This document shows, piece by piece, positions 1 to 8,492 of a DNA stretch of 38,167 bases (within the stretch, counting starts at the first letter, position 1; every line of letters begins with the position of its first letter). The stretch spans positions 1 to 38,167 of the IMG/VR virus record IMGVR_UViG_3300042006_000209. One strand, written 5' to 3'. The position numbers and the translations under genes were made by a program. Origin of the DNA: a virus. The notes below the pieces were generated by a model. The model was not told the origin of the DNA. It saw nothing but the letters and a program-made list of their open reading frames with translations, and ran no database searches.

Positions 1-127
1 GACGCATGAGTGACGAGGTGCAGAACTTGGTTGACGCGTGGCGCGCCAACATGGAGGACGCCAGCAAAGACGAGACGGCGCGCGAGCGCTATCTACGCGC
101 GAAGACAGAGGCAGCCCGAGCGGAGGC
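1..127. repeat. Terminal direct repeat, left copy
   Basis: Identical to 38041-38167 over all 127 bases. It covers the start of the first plus-strand gene. An exact 127-base overlap is what a short-read assembler using a k-mer of 127 leaves at the ends of a circular contig, so the molecule is probably circular or circularly permuted with a 38,040-bp unit. A true short terminal repeat cannot be excluded from sequence alone. Confidence 0.95.
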
Positions 128-434
128 CCGCGCCGAGGGCTTCCGGGCGGCGAAGGAGAAGGCGGCGGGCCGGTACGACAAGAGGGCGTCAGAGCACCGC
201 AGGGCGGCCGACGAGACCAGCAACGAGAAACTCCGCTTGGAACATCACGAACTGGCCGAGCAGTGGGAGAGCGAAGCGCGAGCCATCCGCGCCATGCAGG
301 ACGACGGGAGCGAGCAGGCCCCTCCGCCCACCTCTCGGTGCCAGTGCGGGCGCGTGGCGCGAGACCACGACGACCTTCCGCCCAACGCAGCCCCGGGATG
401 CGCAGGCTTTCGCTGGCAGGGAGACAAGCAATGA
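6..434 (+). CDS. Unknown protein with coiled coil and C-terminal Cys cluster
   Basis: 142 aa, not recognised. The first ~95 residues are charged, Glu/Arg/Ala-rich and probably helical or coiled coil. The last ~35 hold three Cys (RCQCG, then PGCAG), suggesting a small metal-binding tail. Its SD (GGGAGG) lies upstream of base 1 and is seen only in the right-hand copy at 38036-38041, so the gene joins across the ends. It overlaps the next gene by 4 bases (ATGA) and belongs to the plus-strand replication operon. Confidence 0.8.
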   Translation: MSDEVQNLVDAWRANMEDASKDETARERYLRAKTEAARAEARAEGFRAAKEKAAGRYDKRASEHRRAADETSNEKLRLEHHELAEQWESEARAIRAMQDDGSEQAPPPTSRCQCGRVARDHDDLPPNAAPGCAGFRWQGDKQ

Positions 435-1135
435 CACCGGAGCAGGACGAGAAGGTGCGGACGTGGGCTGCCCTTGCCGAGCGGGATGGGGACCCCGAAG
501 CGGCCGAGGCCATTCGGGCGCTGCTGGCTGAGCGTGACGAGAACCGCGACGCCTACGAGCGGAAGGCCGACGAGTGCACCGATGCGCTCGACCGTGCCGA
601 GCGTGCCGAGAAGGAATTGACCAAGGCCCGCGCAGAACTGGCGCGCGTGCAGGGGCTGCCGGACTTGGAGTGGGCCCGAGCGTCAGCCGTCATCGTGCAG
701 GGACTGGCACTGCATGCGCGCACGGACCAACCCGCCGCGAAGCGAATGGCGGACACGTTCGATAGGGCGAAGACGTACGTGGGCCGCCTGAAGGAGCGTG
801 CGGAGCTCGCCGAGGCGGACAACGCGGCGCTGCTGGACCGGGTCCGCGCGGTTCGCGCTCGCGTGGTGATGTTCAGCCATGCCGAGGCGTGTGAGTACGA
901 CGAGGAGACGGACACAGCGCCGGAGTGCCGGTGCCCGTTGGAGCGCCTTCCTGAGTTGGACGCGGCCCTGAGCGCAGCCCACCCCGGCGCCGCGCTGCTC
1001 GCCGAGGTCGAGGCGCTCAGGGAAGTGTACGAGACTGCCTGTGAGATGGTGGCCGGCGACGCATCGACGAACGCGTGGGCGCGGCTGACGAATGCGTGCG
1101 CCGCCGTGGACGCCCTGAAGGAGCGCGCGACGTGA
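431..1135 (+). CDS. Unknown coiled-coil protein
   Basis: 234 aa, not recognised. Long Glu/Arg/Ala helical stretches (residues ~10-75 and ~95-135) predict coiled coil. A central Cys-containing segment (EACEYDEE, then PECRCP, near residues 155-175) could bind metal. The start is an ATG overlapping the upstream stop. The downstream RusA gene starts at a GTG inside its stop (GTGA). The tight coupling suggests co-translation in the replication/recombination operon, but no function can be assigned. Confidence 0.8.
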   Translation: MTPEQDEKVRTWAALAERDGDPEAAEAIRALLAERDENRDAYERKADECTDALDRAERAEKELTKARAELARVQGLPDLEWARASAVIVQGLALHARTDQPAAKRMADTFDRAKTYVGRLKERAELAEADNAALLDRVRAVRARVVMFSHAEACEYDEETDTAPECRCPLERLPELDAALSAAHPGAALLAEVEALREVYETACEMVAGDASTNAWARLTNACAAVDALKERAT

Positions 1136-1554
1136 GGCCCCTCTCCTTCGTGGTGCCCGTCAAGACGGCTTCCACCAGCAACTTGAGAGAGCACTGGGCC
1201 GTCAAGGCGAAGCGCACGGACGCACAGAAGCGGGCGGCGCGCGCGAAGTGTCCACCGTGGACGAGCGGACCGCTGCTTGTGGTGACACTCACGCGGGTGG
1301 CGCCTCGGGCCTTGGACGACGACAACCTGCGCGGGGCCCTGAAGTCCGTACGTGACGGCGTGGCGACGTGGCTGAAGGTGGATGACGCTTCCCCGCTCGT
1401 CCGGTGGGAATACGCCCAGGAGAAGGGCGGGGAGCCCGCCGTTCGGGTTGACGTGTGCAGCGCCGAGGCCGCGCTGCCATCCGTACGCGTCGAGCGCCAA
1501 CCCATGACGCCAGAGGAACGGGACGAATTTCTCCCGCCCCCGCGCAAGAAATAG
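1132..1554 (+). CDS. RusA-family Holliday junction resolvase
   Basis: 140 aa, the usual size for RusA-type crossover junction endonucleases, which cut four-way junctions in replicating or recombining phage DNA. The family signature DDDNLRGALKSVRDG followed by WLKVDD is near residues 62-84; the aspartates match the metal-binding cluster of the family. The GTG start overlaps the upstream stop (GTGA). The gene is last in the plus-strand operon that begins with the repressor-like gene at 33213. A role in resolving branched concatemers before packaging is inferred. Confidence 0.85.
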   Translation: MRPLSFVVPVKTASTSNLREHWAVKAKRTDAQKRAARAKCPPWTSGPLLVVTLTRVAPRALDDDNLRGALKSVRDGVATWLKVDDASPLVRWEYAQEKGGEPAVRVDVCSAEAALPSVRVERQPMTPEERDEFLPPPRKK

Positions 1555-1576
1555 CAGACCCGGACGTCCTGCTGGG

Positions 1577-1768
1577 TCACGACGGGCATGGGATCGCCTC
1601 CATCTCGTCGTCGAGACCGCGCCCGGCCCAGTTTCTCTCAAGCCACTCCCTTAGGGCTGCCCGGATGTAGGCAGCCATGGGTACGCCAGTTCTGGCGCTT
1701 AGGTCTCTGAGCGCGTCCAAAACGCCCGGGTCCAGGTAGACGGTGGTGAGTTCCTTGAGTCTCGCCAT
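1577..1768 (-). CDS. Ribbon-helix-helix DNA-binding protein
   Basis: 63 aa. An N-terminal beta strand (LKELTTVYL) is followed by two helices (VLDALRDLSARTG and MAAYIRAALREWLERN), the fold of Arc/CopG/MetJ-type dimeric repressors. There is no SD. A -10-like TACCTT sits exactly six bases before the ATG, so the mRNA may be leaderless. The gene lies after the terminator that ends the late operon and converges with RusA. The target is unknown; the late operon or its own promoter are candidates. Confidence 0.8.
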   Translation of the reverse strand: MARLKELTTVYLDPGVLDALRDLSARTGVPMAAYIRAALREWLERNWAGRGLDDEMEAIPCPS

Positions 1769-1774
1769 GACGAG

Positions 1775-1780
1775 AAGGTA
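1775..1780 (-). promoter_or_regulatory. Candidate -10 of leaderless RHH gene
   Basis: On the minus strand TACCTT is followed by CTCGTC and then the ATG at 1768. This puts the expected transcription start at or next to the start codon. No -35 match is seen at normal spacing. The same CTTCTC motif and six-base distance occur before the HTH gene at 33213. Confidence 0.3.
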
Positions 1781-1790
1781 GGCACGCCCC

Positions 1791-1822
1791 AAAATGCGAA
1801 GGGCCCCGCCGTAGCGGAGCCC
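1791..1822 (-). terminator. Rho-independent terminator of the late minus operon
   Basis: The stem 1801-1809 pairs with 1814-1822 (nine pairs, one C-A mismatch, loop CGTA). On the minus strand it is followed by TTCGCATTTT. It lies below the stop of the secreted protein at 1899 and above the RHH gene, so it probably ends the late operon. Confidence 0.7.
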
Positions 1823-1898
1823 CCGAGGTACGGCAGCCGCGTGCAATCCCGTGGACGCGGCCGCGCTCAGGCTACACGACTTCGGGCAGGGCGGCGAG

Positions 1899-2717
1899 TT
1901 ACCGCGCGCAGGAGCGCTCCAGGTACTCCAGGGCCACGGAGCTCCCGGTGCAGGCCACGCACAGCAACCGGTCCGCGTCGCCGAGTGGAAGCGCGACGTG
2001 GGGTGCCCGGGGGATGAGGGTGAAGCCGAAGCCGGGGACGGCGCAGTCAGGCACCCCTCCGTCACCCGGGTCCAACGAACAGGCGATGCTGTGGTTGGCG
2101 TCGGGGTCTTGCAGGAGGAGCATCGTCCGTCCGGGCATGGCCCCGTTGCCGCCGTCCGGCAAGTCCGCCGGGACGGCCTCCGGCGTGGAGCCTATGCCCA
2201 GCCTCCGCGCCCGCCCATTGGTGCACGCCTGCGGCCCGAGCGCTGACACGGTGGTGTCCGAGAGCGTCACCGTACCGGAAACGGCCACCTCTCCGAAGGT
2301 GCTGCCCACGACGCGCACGACGTCCGGCACCACGGGCTGAGAGGAGGGCTGCAACACCACCACGGCAGTCCCGGACTCAAGGGAGGTGGCTCGGGCGCGC
2401 ACGTACACCATGCCCTCCGTCGCCACCAACCACGCCCCGTTTGCGCTCGTCTCGGAGGCGTAGGAGCCGCCGCCCACTGGGTAGGCGCGCAGCGCGTTGT
2501 AGGTGCCCGTGCTGGTGGTGGAGCCCTCGAAGCGGAGGGTGCCGGCCCACGTGCCGGAGACGGTGGCCACGGCTGAGCCGGCCGAGGAGGAAGCCGACAA
2601 GTCCAGTGTGACGCACCCCGTCGTCACGGACGCGGTGCAGGTGGTGGTGGTGATGCTCCCCGCCGTGGCGGTGACGGGGAGCAGGAGGAGACACAGCCAG
2701 AGTACGTGTTTGATCAT
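1899..2717 (-). CDS. Secreted or virion-associated protein with signal peptide
   Basis: 272 aa, not recognised. The N-terminus MIKHVLWLCLLLLPVTATAG is a clear Sec signal peptide with a probable cut after ATA. The mature part is Ser/Thr/Gly-rich and beta-like with several Cys, compatible with disulfides outside the cytoplasm. The SD (GGGAGG) lies just before the ATG. It is the last gene of the late minus operon, beyond the lipoprotein gene on the other strand. A signal peptide is unusual for a tail protein, so it may instead act on the host envelope during lysis or lysogeny. Confidence 0.75.
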   Translation of the reverse strand: MIKHVLWLCLLLLPVTATAGSITTTTCTASVTTGCVTLDLSASSSAGSAVATVSGTWAGTLRFEGSTTSTGTYNALRAYPVGGGSYASETSANGAWLVATEGMVYVRARATSLESGTAVVVLQPSSQPVVPDVVRVVGSTFGEVAVSGTVTLSDTTVSALGPQACTNGRARRLGIGSTPEAVPADLPDGGNGAMPGRTMLLLQDPDANHSIACSLDPGDGGVPDCAVPGFGFTLIPRAPHVALPLGDADRLLCVACTGSSVALEYLERSCAR

Positions 2718-2736
2718 CCTCCCAGCGTACCACGGG

Positions 2737-2756
2737 ACCGTTTGCTGGCAGACGGT
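2737..2756. promoter_or_regulatory. Operator-like inverted repeat
   Basis: ACCGTTTGC and GCAGACGGT form nine-base arms with one G-T wobble around a 2-base spacer. It sits in the 227-bp divergent gap between the secreted protein (start 2717, minus) and the lipoprotein (start 2945, plus), 20 bases upstream of the former. It is a candidate binding site for a dimeric repressor. No convincing promoter was found in the rest of the gap. Confidence 0.35.
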
Positions 2757-2944
2757 TTCCGCGCGCCTAGACAGACACTGAACACCGCTGTCCCGTGTTT
2801 GTTCATACGGAATCCAGAGGATGTAGCGCGACGCTCTGGTTGTGACACAAAGCGCTCTCACTCGGCGAGAGAGACCGCAACTACGCGGCGCTCCTCGCGA
2901 CACTATCCTTGCGGCCAGAGGTGGCCGCTCAAGGGAGGAAACAC

Positions 2945-3400
2945 ATGTTTGCGCAACTTTCCGTTGTTGCGGTGCTGTTCCTGGCGGCGTGTGGCGTGGG
3001 CATGGAGGCGCCGAGCGGCCAGCGACCGGAATTGGTGGCCACGACGGCGACGGAGCGGACCGTTGAAATCGGGGCGGGCGGTGCCTCTGGCACGGGGACG
3101 CCGGTTCCCGGGCCGGAGGTCTCGATCTACCGCATCGACGGGAGGCTTCGGCTGGAAGGTGTGTGCCCGGATGGGTCTGGGAGCATCGAGGTGCCGGAGT
3201 CCTCTGGCGCCCCGTCGTGGAGCGGCCAAGTGTGGTGCCCGATGCCCACGACAACGCCCAGTTGCCCCGAGGCCGGGTTGCTGTTCACCGCCGCAGACGT
3301 CCGGACACCGATCTCTAGCCTCAGCATTTCGCTGTTCGGCGAGTACATCACGTGCACGTCCGTCGACCTCGCCCACGTCCTCATCGTTGAGGCGCCATGA
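2945..3400 (+). CDS. Phage-encoded lipoprotein (moron-like)
   Basis: 151 aa. The N-terminus MFAQLSVVAVLFLAACG has a type II signal with lipobox LAAC and the lipidated Cys at residue 16, so the product should be membrane anchored. The mature region is Gly/Thr-rich near the anchor and then beta-like with paired Cys. It has a strong SD (AAGGGAGGAA). It is the only plus-strand gene inside the minus-strand structural block, as is usual for independently expressed accessory genes. Phage lipoproteins often block superinfection; that role is inferred. It could also be an outer spanin, although no partner overlaps it. Confidence 0.8.
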   Translation: MFAQLSVVAVLFLAACGVGMEAPSGQRPELVATTATERTVEIGAGGASGTGTPVPGPEVSIYRIDGRLRLEGVCPDGSGSIEVPESSGAPSWSGQVWCPMPTTTPSCPEAGLLFTAADVRTPISSLSISLFGEYITCTSVDLAHVLIVEAP

Positions 3401-3403
3401 CCG

Positions 3404-4501
3404 CTACTGTTCGCCCACACACATGACGTGAATTCGCCGGGCGCCAGTGGCCAATGAGGTGTCGACGTAGCCTCCCGGCGTAGTGGGGGCGCTAAATTCA
3501 AAGCAGTCGATCGTGATGCTCGTCGTCGACTGCGCGGATACGCGGAAATGGACGCCGCCGGCATCCGAGGCGATGGAAACCGCGTAGTTGCTGTCTGCGA
3601 ATGCCTGCGCCCACGTGATGACGAGGTTCCCAGCGGTGATGGCGGAACTGGCAACATTGAAGCCGCTAACCGTGCTCACACCGCCGATCCCGTTGGTACT
3701 GAACACCCCCCACGCTTTCGTAACGTTCGTCGGCGTGATGGTGTTCTTCAAGGGCGTCGTGCTCGCCGGGCTGGAGGGGTTGTCGAAGCGGATCCACCCC
3801 TCGGTGATGACCCGCCCGCCGGACCCCGGGACGATCCCAATGGAGCCGCCCGAGCGCTCATTGACGAGGTATATGTCATCGCTCGCGGCGGTGTTGAAGC
3901 CGAGGATGCCGCCTCGCGTGTTGGGGTCCGAGGTGCGCGGGTAGAAGCCCATGAATGCCCTGTCGGACGGGCCGGGCTTCATGCTGAACGTTTCCCCGCC
4001 TCCGCTGGTGGAGAGCGCCCCCGCCACGGAGAGGGCCCCGCCCACGGAGGACGCGCCGGTGCCCGAAGCCGTTACCGTGCCGGAGGTGGACACGTTGCCC
4101 GTCAGGGTGCTGGCGCCCGTCACCGCGAGGGTGCCGGAGAGGGTGGTGTTGCCCGTGACGGCGAGCGTCCCGCTGAAGGTGGCGTTGGGGTAGACAGTGA
4201 GCGCCGACACCGTCCACTTCATCACGTCCGTGGAGGCAACGGCCATGCGCACGTCAGAAGCCGCCGCGAGGTAAACGCCACTCGCAAGATCGCTGCTGAA
4301 GCTGATGCCCGGTGCTGGCGCGGTGCCCGGGTGCGCCTTGAATTGGGCCAGCATGGCCCCGTACCCGTTGCGCGAGAGGCTCGTGGTGATTTCGCTGCCC
4401 AGGTCTCCGAAGTAGGCGTTGACGTCGTCGCTTCGGATGGTGGTGCCCGTCTGAAACGGGTAGATGGGCGCCGAGTACGTACCAGCGGTGTTGCGAGGCA
4501 T
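3404..4501 (-). CDS. Tail fiber / receptor-binding-like protein
   Basis: 365 aa. Residues ~100-165 are short repeats (GTLAVTG, TTLSGTLAVTG, STLTGNVSTSG, VGGALSVAGALS), typical of the triple-stranded beta shafts of trimeric phage fibers. The N-terminus (GTTIRSDDVNAYFGDLGSEI) looks like a virion-attachment segment. The C-terminus (~250-365) is a mixed Ser/Thr-rich domain that could be the host-contact head. It starts three bases after the stop of the internal protein gene at 4505. The family is inferred from composition and position. Confidence 0.75.
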   Translation of the reverse strand: MPRNTAGTYSAPIYPFQTGTTIRSDDVNAYFGDLGSEITTSLSRNGYGAMLAQFKAHPGTAPAPGISFSSDLASGVYLAAASDVRMAVASTDVMKWTVSALTVYPNATFSGTLAVTGNTTLSGTLAVTGASTLTGNVSTSGTVTASGTGASSVGGALSVAGALSTSGGGETFSMKPGPSDRAFMGFYPRTSDPNTRGGILGFNTAASDDIYLVNERSGGSIGIVPGSGGRVITEGWIRFDNPSSPASTTPLKNTITPTNVTKAWGVFSTNGIGGVSTVSGFNVASSAITAGNLVITWAQAFADSNYAVSIASDAGGVHFRVSAQSTTSITIDCFEFSAPTTPGGYVDTSLATGARRIHVMCVGEQ

Positions 4502-4504
4502 GGG

Positions 4505-6199
4505 TTAGTCCTTCTTCTTGGGGGTGCGGCGCAGCGCGCGCAGAAGCGCGGCGGCAAGGGGACTGAGGGTGGCGTCATCCGCGTTCTCGTCCGCGTAGTC
4601 CCGGGCGGCGTCCATGGAGGGCTCTGCGGCGCCTTCCAGCCCACGGGCGATGTTGGCCCCGGCGCGGCCGCTGCGCAGGGCCTCGGCCAGCGTGTACGCC
4701 TCCACGGCGGCCGTAGAAGATGCGCGGTTCCGCACCGCGCTATTCGCCAGCGCCGTCGGCCAGTACAGGAACGGCATGCCCGAGGCCGTGGCAATCGCCG
4801 CGCCGGCTTGGTTGTCCTTCAGGCTGATGGGACTCCGCTGCTCCGCCTTCGCCGCGCCTCGGGAGGCGGCTTCCTCGGCCTCCAGCAGCCGCCCCACGAT
4901 GCCCTTCTGGGGGACGAACTGGGCGTTCAACTCCTGAATGCGAGGGTCCACCCCAGGGCGCATGGCCGCGTTGGCAATCGCGTCCTCGTTCGCCTGCCGC
5001 ACCATGGCGGAAGCTTCGCGGAGGTTGTCCTCCTTTCCGGTGGGGTTGCGCTTCTCGAACTTGGCGCGTTCCTGTAGCGAGCGCTTCACGTCCTCGGCCT
5101 GGGTGAGCCGGAGGCGAGGCGCTTGGGGGCCCTCCACCACGGGCGGCCCCTCCACCCCGTCCGTCACGCGCACCGCGTCGCCACGCGGGCCTGGGTAGGC
5201 GATCCGCTGGACGTTCTCCGCCTCCTCGCGGAAGACGTTGGCCGGGCCCTTGTCGCCGCTGCTGGCGTTGAAGTCGCGGAGGTAGCGCTCGTACAGATCA
5301 TCCGCGAGTTCCTTCACGCGCGGGCCTTGGACGCCACGAGCCTCCAACTCCTCGACGATCTGGCCGTAGATGCGGCCCTGCTCCTGAGCGAGTGCCTCCA
5401 CTCGTGGAGCGGTGCCCTGCACTGTCGCCAGCGGGCGAATGCCGCCGCGCTGCAACACCTCTTCCACGGCCTCATCCGAGAGGGGCCGCCGGTTGACGGC
5501 CTGCATGTCGCTTCCTCCCTGGAGGTGTTGCTTGCCCTGCTGGAGGGCCACGCGCCGGAAGAGAGGGGCCGCGTAGCGAGCACCCTCGCCCACCGCGCCT
5601 CCGACGAGGCCCAGTCCCGCGCCCAGCAGCGCGCCCTGGGTCGCCTCCTTGGCCGCCGTGGGCACCTCGCCCCGGGTCAGGTCCGCCTCCCCGTTGCTGA
5701 GGGCATTCTCGGCCCCGTAGGCCGCGCCCGTGAGGCTCGCGGAGAGCAGGCGGCCCTTCGCACCGCTGCCCACAGTGGCCTTGGGGAGCGGGGCGAAAAT
5801 GGAGGCGGCAACACCCGTCGCGGTGCCGGCCATGGCGGCCTTGGGGTTCTGCTCCGCTCCCGCCTCGGTGCGCTCCTTGCGCCTGTCGCGCACGTCCCGG
5901 TACTCGTCGAGGAAGCTGACGCCCTCGGGCACCGTCTCGCCCATGGCCTCCAACTCGGACTTGGCCTCCTTCGTCAGGGTGGCGCGCGAGTGCCGGCTCC
6001 GGGCGCTCTGGAGGAGCGTGGCCGCCAGGACGTCGGAGAGGGGGCCTCCGAGGGGAATGGCCTGCACACCACGGCCGACGAACGTCTCGCCGGGGTCCAC
6101 TGAGGGAGGGGGCGATACGGCCTTGGAGAGGTACTTGTCCGGGTCGAAGGACTGGCGCGCCTTCAGGTACGCGTCCGGGTCGAAGGGTGCGGTAGCCAT
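4505..6199 (-). CDS. Large internal virion or DNA-ejection protein
   Basis: 564 aa, no confident family match. The N-terminus has a repeated FDPDAYLKARQSFDPDKYL motif. Next come an Ala/Gly-rich helical region (~145-225) with amphipathic or membrane-like stretches and long charged helices. This resembles the large helical ejection proteins of short-tailed phages, which leave the virion with the DNA. The ATG overlaps the upstream stop (TGATG); a GTG one codon earlier is possible. Position between the coiled-coil protein and the fiber supports a virion role. Confidence 0.7.
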   Translation of the reverse strand: MATAPFDPDAYLKARQSFDPDKYLSKAVSPPPSVDPGETFVGRGVQAIPLGGPLSDVLAATLLQSARSRHSRATLTKEAKSELEAMGETVPEGVSFLDEYRDVRDRRKERTEAGAEQNPKAAMAGTATGVAASIFAPLPKATVGSGAKGRLLSASLTGAAYGAENALSNGEADLTRGEVPTAAKEATQGALLGAGLGLVGGAVGEGARYAAPLFRRVALQQGKQHLQGGSDMQAVNRRPLSDEAVEEVLQRGGIRPLATVQGTAPRVEALAQEQGRIYGQIVEELEARGVQGPRVKELADDLYERYLRDFNASSGDKGPANVFREEAENVQRIAYPGPRGDAVRVTDGVEGPPVVEGPQAPRLRLTQAEDVKRSLQERAKFEKRNPTGKEDNLREASAMVRQANEDAIANAAMRPGVDPRIQELNAQFVPQKGIVGRLLEAEEAASRGAAKAEQRSPISLKDNQAGAAIATASGMPFLYWPTALANSAVRNRASSTAAVEAYTLAEALRSGRAGANIARGLEGAAEPSMDAARDYADENADDATLSPLAAALLRALRRTPKKKD

Positions 6200-7476
6200 C
6201 ACTGGACTCCGAGGCGCTGGAGAATCTGCGCGGCACGCGGGTCATTGGGGTTCGCTTGCGCCCAGTCCAGAGCCGCCGCGTCCTCCGGGGACATGGCTGG
6301 GGGCTGTGCTGCGGGTGTCGGACGGGCCTGTGGGGCCGCCTGGGCGCTGGCAGGGGCGGGCCCCGGGACAGGTGCCCCGAGGCTCAGGGGGAGGACGTTG
6401 CGGAAGTCCGCGCCGGAGCGCTCCGTCACGCCCCGGTAGCCGCCGACAAACTTCTCGAAGGCGCTCCGGTGGGCGTCGAACTGGCCGCGCGCAGTGCGTA
6501 CGAAGTCCGAGCGCTGCTCGGGAGAGAGACGCTGGCCCTGGAGAATGCGGTTGTAGGTGGACACCACGCGGTCATCGATGCCGCCAGCGTTCTGGGCGTT
6601 GGCGAATTCGCCCTCGCGCACGGTGCTGCCCGGGTCCAGCGTCTTCATTACGCCGAAGATGAGGGCCAAGTCGCCCGCCGCGCTCGGATCGCTAGCCGCG
6701 CGCTGCACCTTGTCGAAGGCCACCTGAGCCTCCAAGTATTGGCGGGTGACGGGGTTGCCCATCACCTCCTTGCGCAGCCCCTCTTCCATGCGGAGTGAAT
6801 CCAGCGTCTTTTTTTCGGCGGCCTTGCGCGCGGCGGCTTCGGCACCCGTCCTCGCCTGCTGCTCGCGGAGCCCGAGAGAGCGCTCCAAGAGGCCCGCCTT
6901 GCGCGTCTCGGACGCCTGGGCGAGCGCCAGCCGCTGGCCACTCTGCTCCAACGCCTGTTGACGCAGGGCGAGGCCCGCGCCGTCTTCGCCCCCCTGCGCC
7001 CGAGCCCAGTCGCGCAGCGCCGGGTCCCCCGAGAGGAGGGCGAGGCTCTGTGCGTCCTGGCCGCGTTGCTGCGCTCCCTGTCGCGCCGTGGCGTCGCGCA
7101 TGGAGAGGCTCTGGGCGTTGTAGTCCGTGGCCATGGGGACAAAGGGACGCTGCGAGAGGAGCGCCGCCGTCTCGTCCTGCTTCCCGCGCTGCTCCGCGCC
7201 CGTCACGCCCTCCAGGAATGCCTGCCTGCCGGCAACGCGCTGCTGTCCCACGTCGGCGAGCTCGCGGCCGAAACGGGCTTCCATGAGGCCACCCGCAACG
7301 GTGCTGCCCACGTCCGCGAGGCCTCCGAGGGCCGCGCCGAGTGGGGTGGAGCGCTGCTGTCCGCTCGGTCGCCGGAGAGCTGCCGCGCGCTGTATCTGCT
7401 GCTGAAGCCGCGCTTCTCGGTCATCCAGCCCGCCCAGGCCGAGCACCTTGGCGAGAAGGTCCGGGGAGTAGGCCAT
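6199..7476 (-). CDS. Coiled-coil virion protein (internal/ejection candidate)
   Basis: 425 aa, not recognised by family. It is highly helical and rich in Ala/Gln/Arg/Glu: LQQQIQRAAALRR near residue 25, a Gly-rich hinge (~45-65), a long coiled coil (~160-225) and a Pro/Ala C-terminus (~355-400). The region FVRTARGQFDAHRSAFEKF is compatible with an assembly domain. It lies between the S74 protein and the 564-aa protein with single-base overlaps on both sides. An internal or ejection protein is the best guess. Confidence 0.7.
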   Translation of the reverse strand: MAYSPDLLAKVLGLGGLDDREARLQQQIQRAAALRRPSGQQRSTPLGAALGGLADVGSTVAGGLMEARFGRELADVGQQRVAGRQAFLEGVTGAEQRGKQDETAALLSQRPFVPMATDYNAQSLSMRDATARQGAQQRGQDAQSLALLSGDPALRDWARAQGGEDGAGLALRQQALEQSGQRLALAQASETRKAGLLERSLGLREQQARTGAEAAARKAAEKKTLDSLRMEEGLRKEVMGNPVTRQYLEAQVAFDKVQRAASDPSAAGDLALIFGVMKTLDPGSTVREGEFANAQNAGGIDDRVVSTYNRILQGQRLSPEQRSDFVRTARGQFDAHRSAFEKFVGGYRGVTERSGADFRNVLPLSLGAPVPGPAPASAQAAPQARPTPAAQPPAMSPEDAAALDWAQANPNDPRAAQILQRLGVQ

Positions 7477-8492
7477 TAGAGAGCCCTCGGGGCGAAGGTG
7501 GGGTGCACCTCCAGCATGCCGTCACCCCGGGCGCGGACGCACTCCGGGGCCATTCGCTGAAGGTCCTGAGCGACGACGCCGACGTAGAGCACGGACGGGT
7601 CGCCGTGCTCCGGCCGGTACCGCCAGCGGGCCAGCGGCACGCCGGGGAGGGCCTCGGCGGGCAGGCGGACAATGTCCGTCTTCGCCCGCTCGTCCGAGAG
7701 GAAGAAGGGGAGGAACTGGGCAGCCGCTCCCAGCACCTGCATGCCACCACCAATGGCGTCCGTGGTGTTCTGCCGGTTGGCGAGGTACTGGCGCCACTGA
7801 GCGTCATCCTGCATGCCCATGGCTCCGAGAAGGTCCGGCGTCTGCCCCTGTCCAGCGCCCATGAAACCCGGCATGGAGGTAAGGCCCTGCATCTGCTGAA
7901 TCTCGCCGAATGCCTGCCCGCGCCGCCGGAGAGCCTCGGCAAGCCCCTGCTGCCGCGTCGCCATGGACTGGTTGAAGAGGGCGCTTCCGGCCGACGTCCC
8001 CTGGCCGATGGCGGAATTCATCGCGGACGAATAGGCGTCATTGCGCTCACGCCCGAGTGAGGCCATGGCGCTTTTGTATGCCTCCGAGCCCTCCGCGAGG
8101 CCCTGGCCCAGCAGGCGAGAGCGAGTCTCATTCTCGCGCTGAGCCCACTGCGGATCCAGCCGAGAGGTGGACTGGCCGTAGGCGGCGGCAATGGCTTGGT
8201 CTCTCGCCGCTGCGCCGTCCGTCAGGGGCGACAACCCGTCGAGCGAGAAAGGCGTGCCCATGGCCGTGGCGGCCTGCTGCTGGAGGCTCGCGTTCAGGTC
8301 CCCCATGGGGCCGGCGAAAGAGGTGTTCTGGCTCCACTGCCCGTCAGGCCCCTGCTGCCAGTCCACCGAGGCGTAGGGGTTGGACTGGTTGGGGCGGTTG
8401 GCCTGCGTCTGCTGGTTCAACAGCGCGTTCTGCTGGTTCGCCTGCTGCTGCGCCGCGCCCGTGTAGTTGGGCGGAGGGGGTGCACCATTCAT
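7476..8492 (-). CDS. Virion protein with C-terminal S74 intramolecular chaperone
   Basis: 338 aa. Residues 1-260 are Gln/Asn/Ala/Ser-rich and helical. From residue 264 the sequence FLSDERAKTDI begins a peptidase S74 (endosialidase-type) domain. Ser266 and Lys271 fit the catalytic Ser-Lys dyad, and VGVVAQDLQ, then PECV, follow as in the family. In known members this domain trimerises the protein and then cuts itself off before the Ser; here that would free ~73 residues. The chaperone suggests a trimeric tail-spike, needle or adaptor protein. Confidence 0.8.
   Translation of the reverse strand: MNGAPPPPNYTGAAQQQANQQNALLNQQTQANRPNQSNPYASVDWQQGPDGQWSQNTSFAGPMGDLNASLQQQAATAMGTPFSLDGLSPLTDGAAARDQAIAAAYGQSTSRLDPQWAQRENETRSRLLGQGLAEGSEAYKSAMASLGRERNDAYSSAMNSAIGQGTSAGSALFNQSMATRQQGLAEALRRRGQAFGEIQQMQGLTSMPGFMGAGQGQTPDLLGAMGMQDDAQWRQYLANRQNTTDAIGGGMQVLGAAAQFLPFFLSDERAKTDIVRLPAEALPGVPLARWRYRPEHGDPSVLYVGVVAQDLQRMAPECVRARGDGMLEVHPTFAPRAL

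Noticed and set aside
1555-1576. Terminator between RusA and the RHH gene
   Set aside because: Only a five-pair GACCC/GGGTC stem with a long loop and no U-tract.
2838-2848. GGTTGTGACAC shared with the minus strand at 19435-19445
   Set aside because: An 11-base match is expected by chance many times in a genome this size, and the distances to the start codons differ.
2718-3254. N-terminal extension of the secreted protein to 451 aa
   Set aside because: It would bury a clear signal peptide and SD and overlap the lipoprotein gene.
5123-6103. 326-aa open frame on the plus strand
   Set aside because: Antisense to the 564-aa virion protein, no start signals, odd composition.
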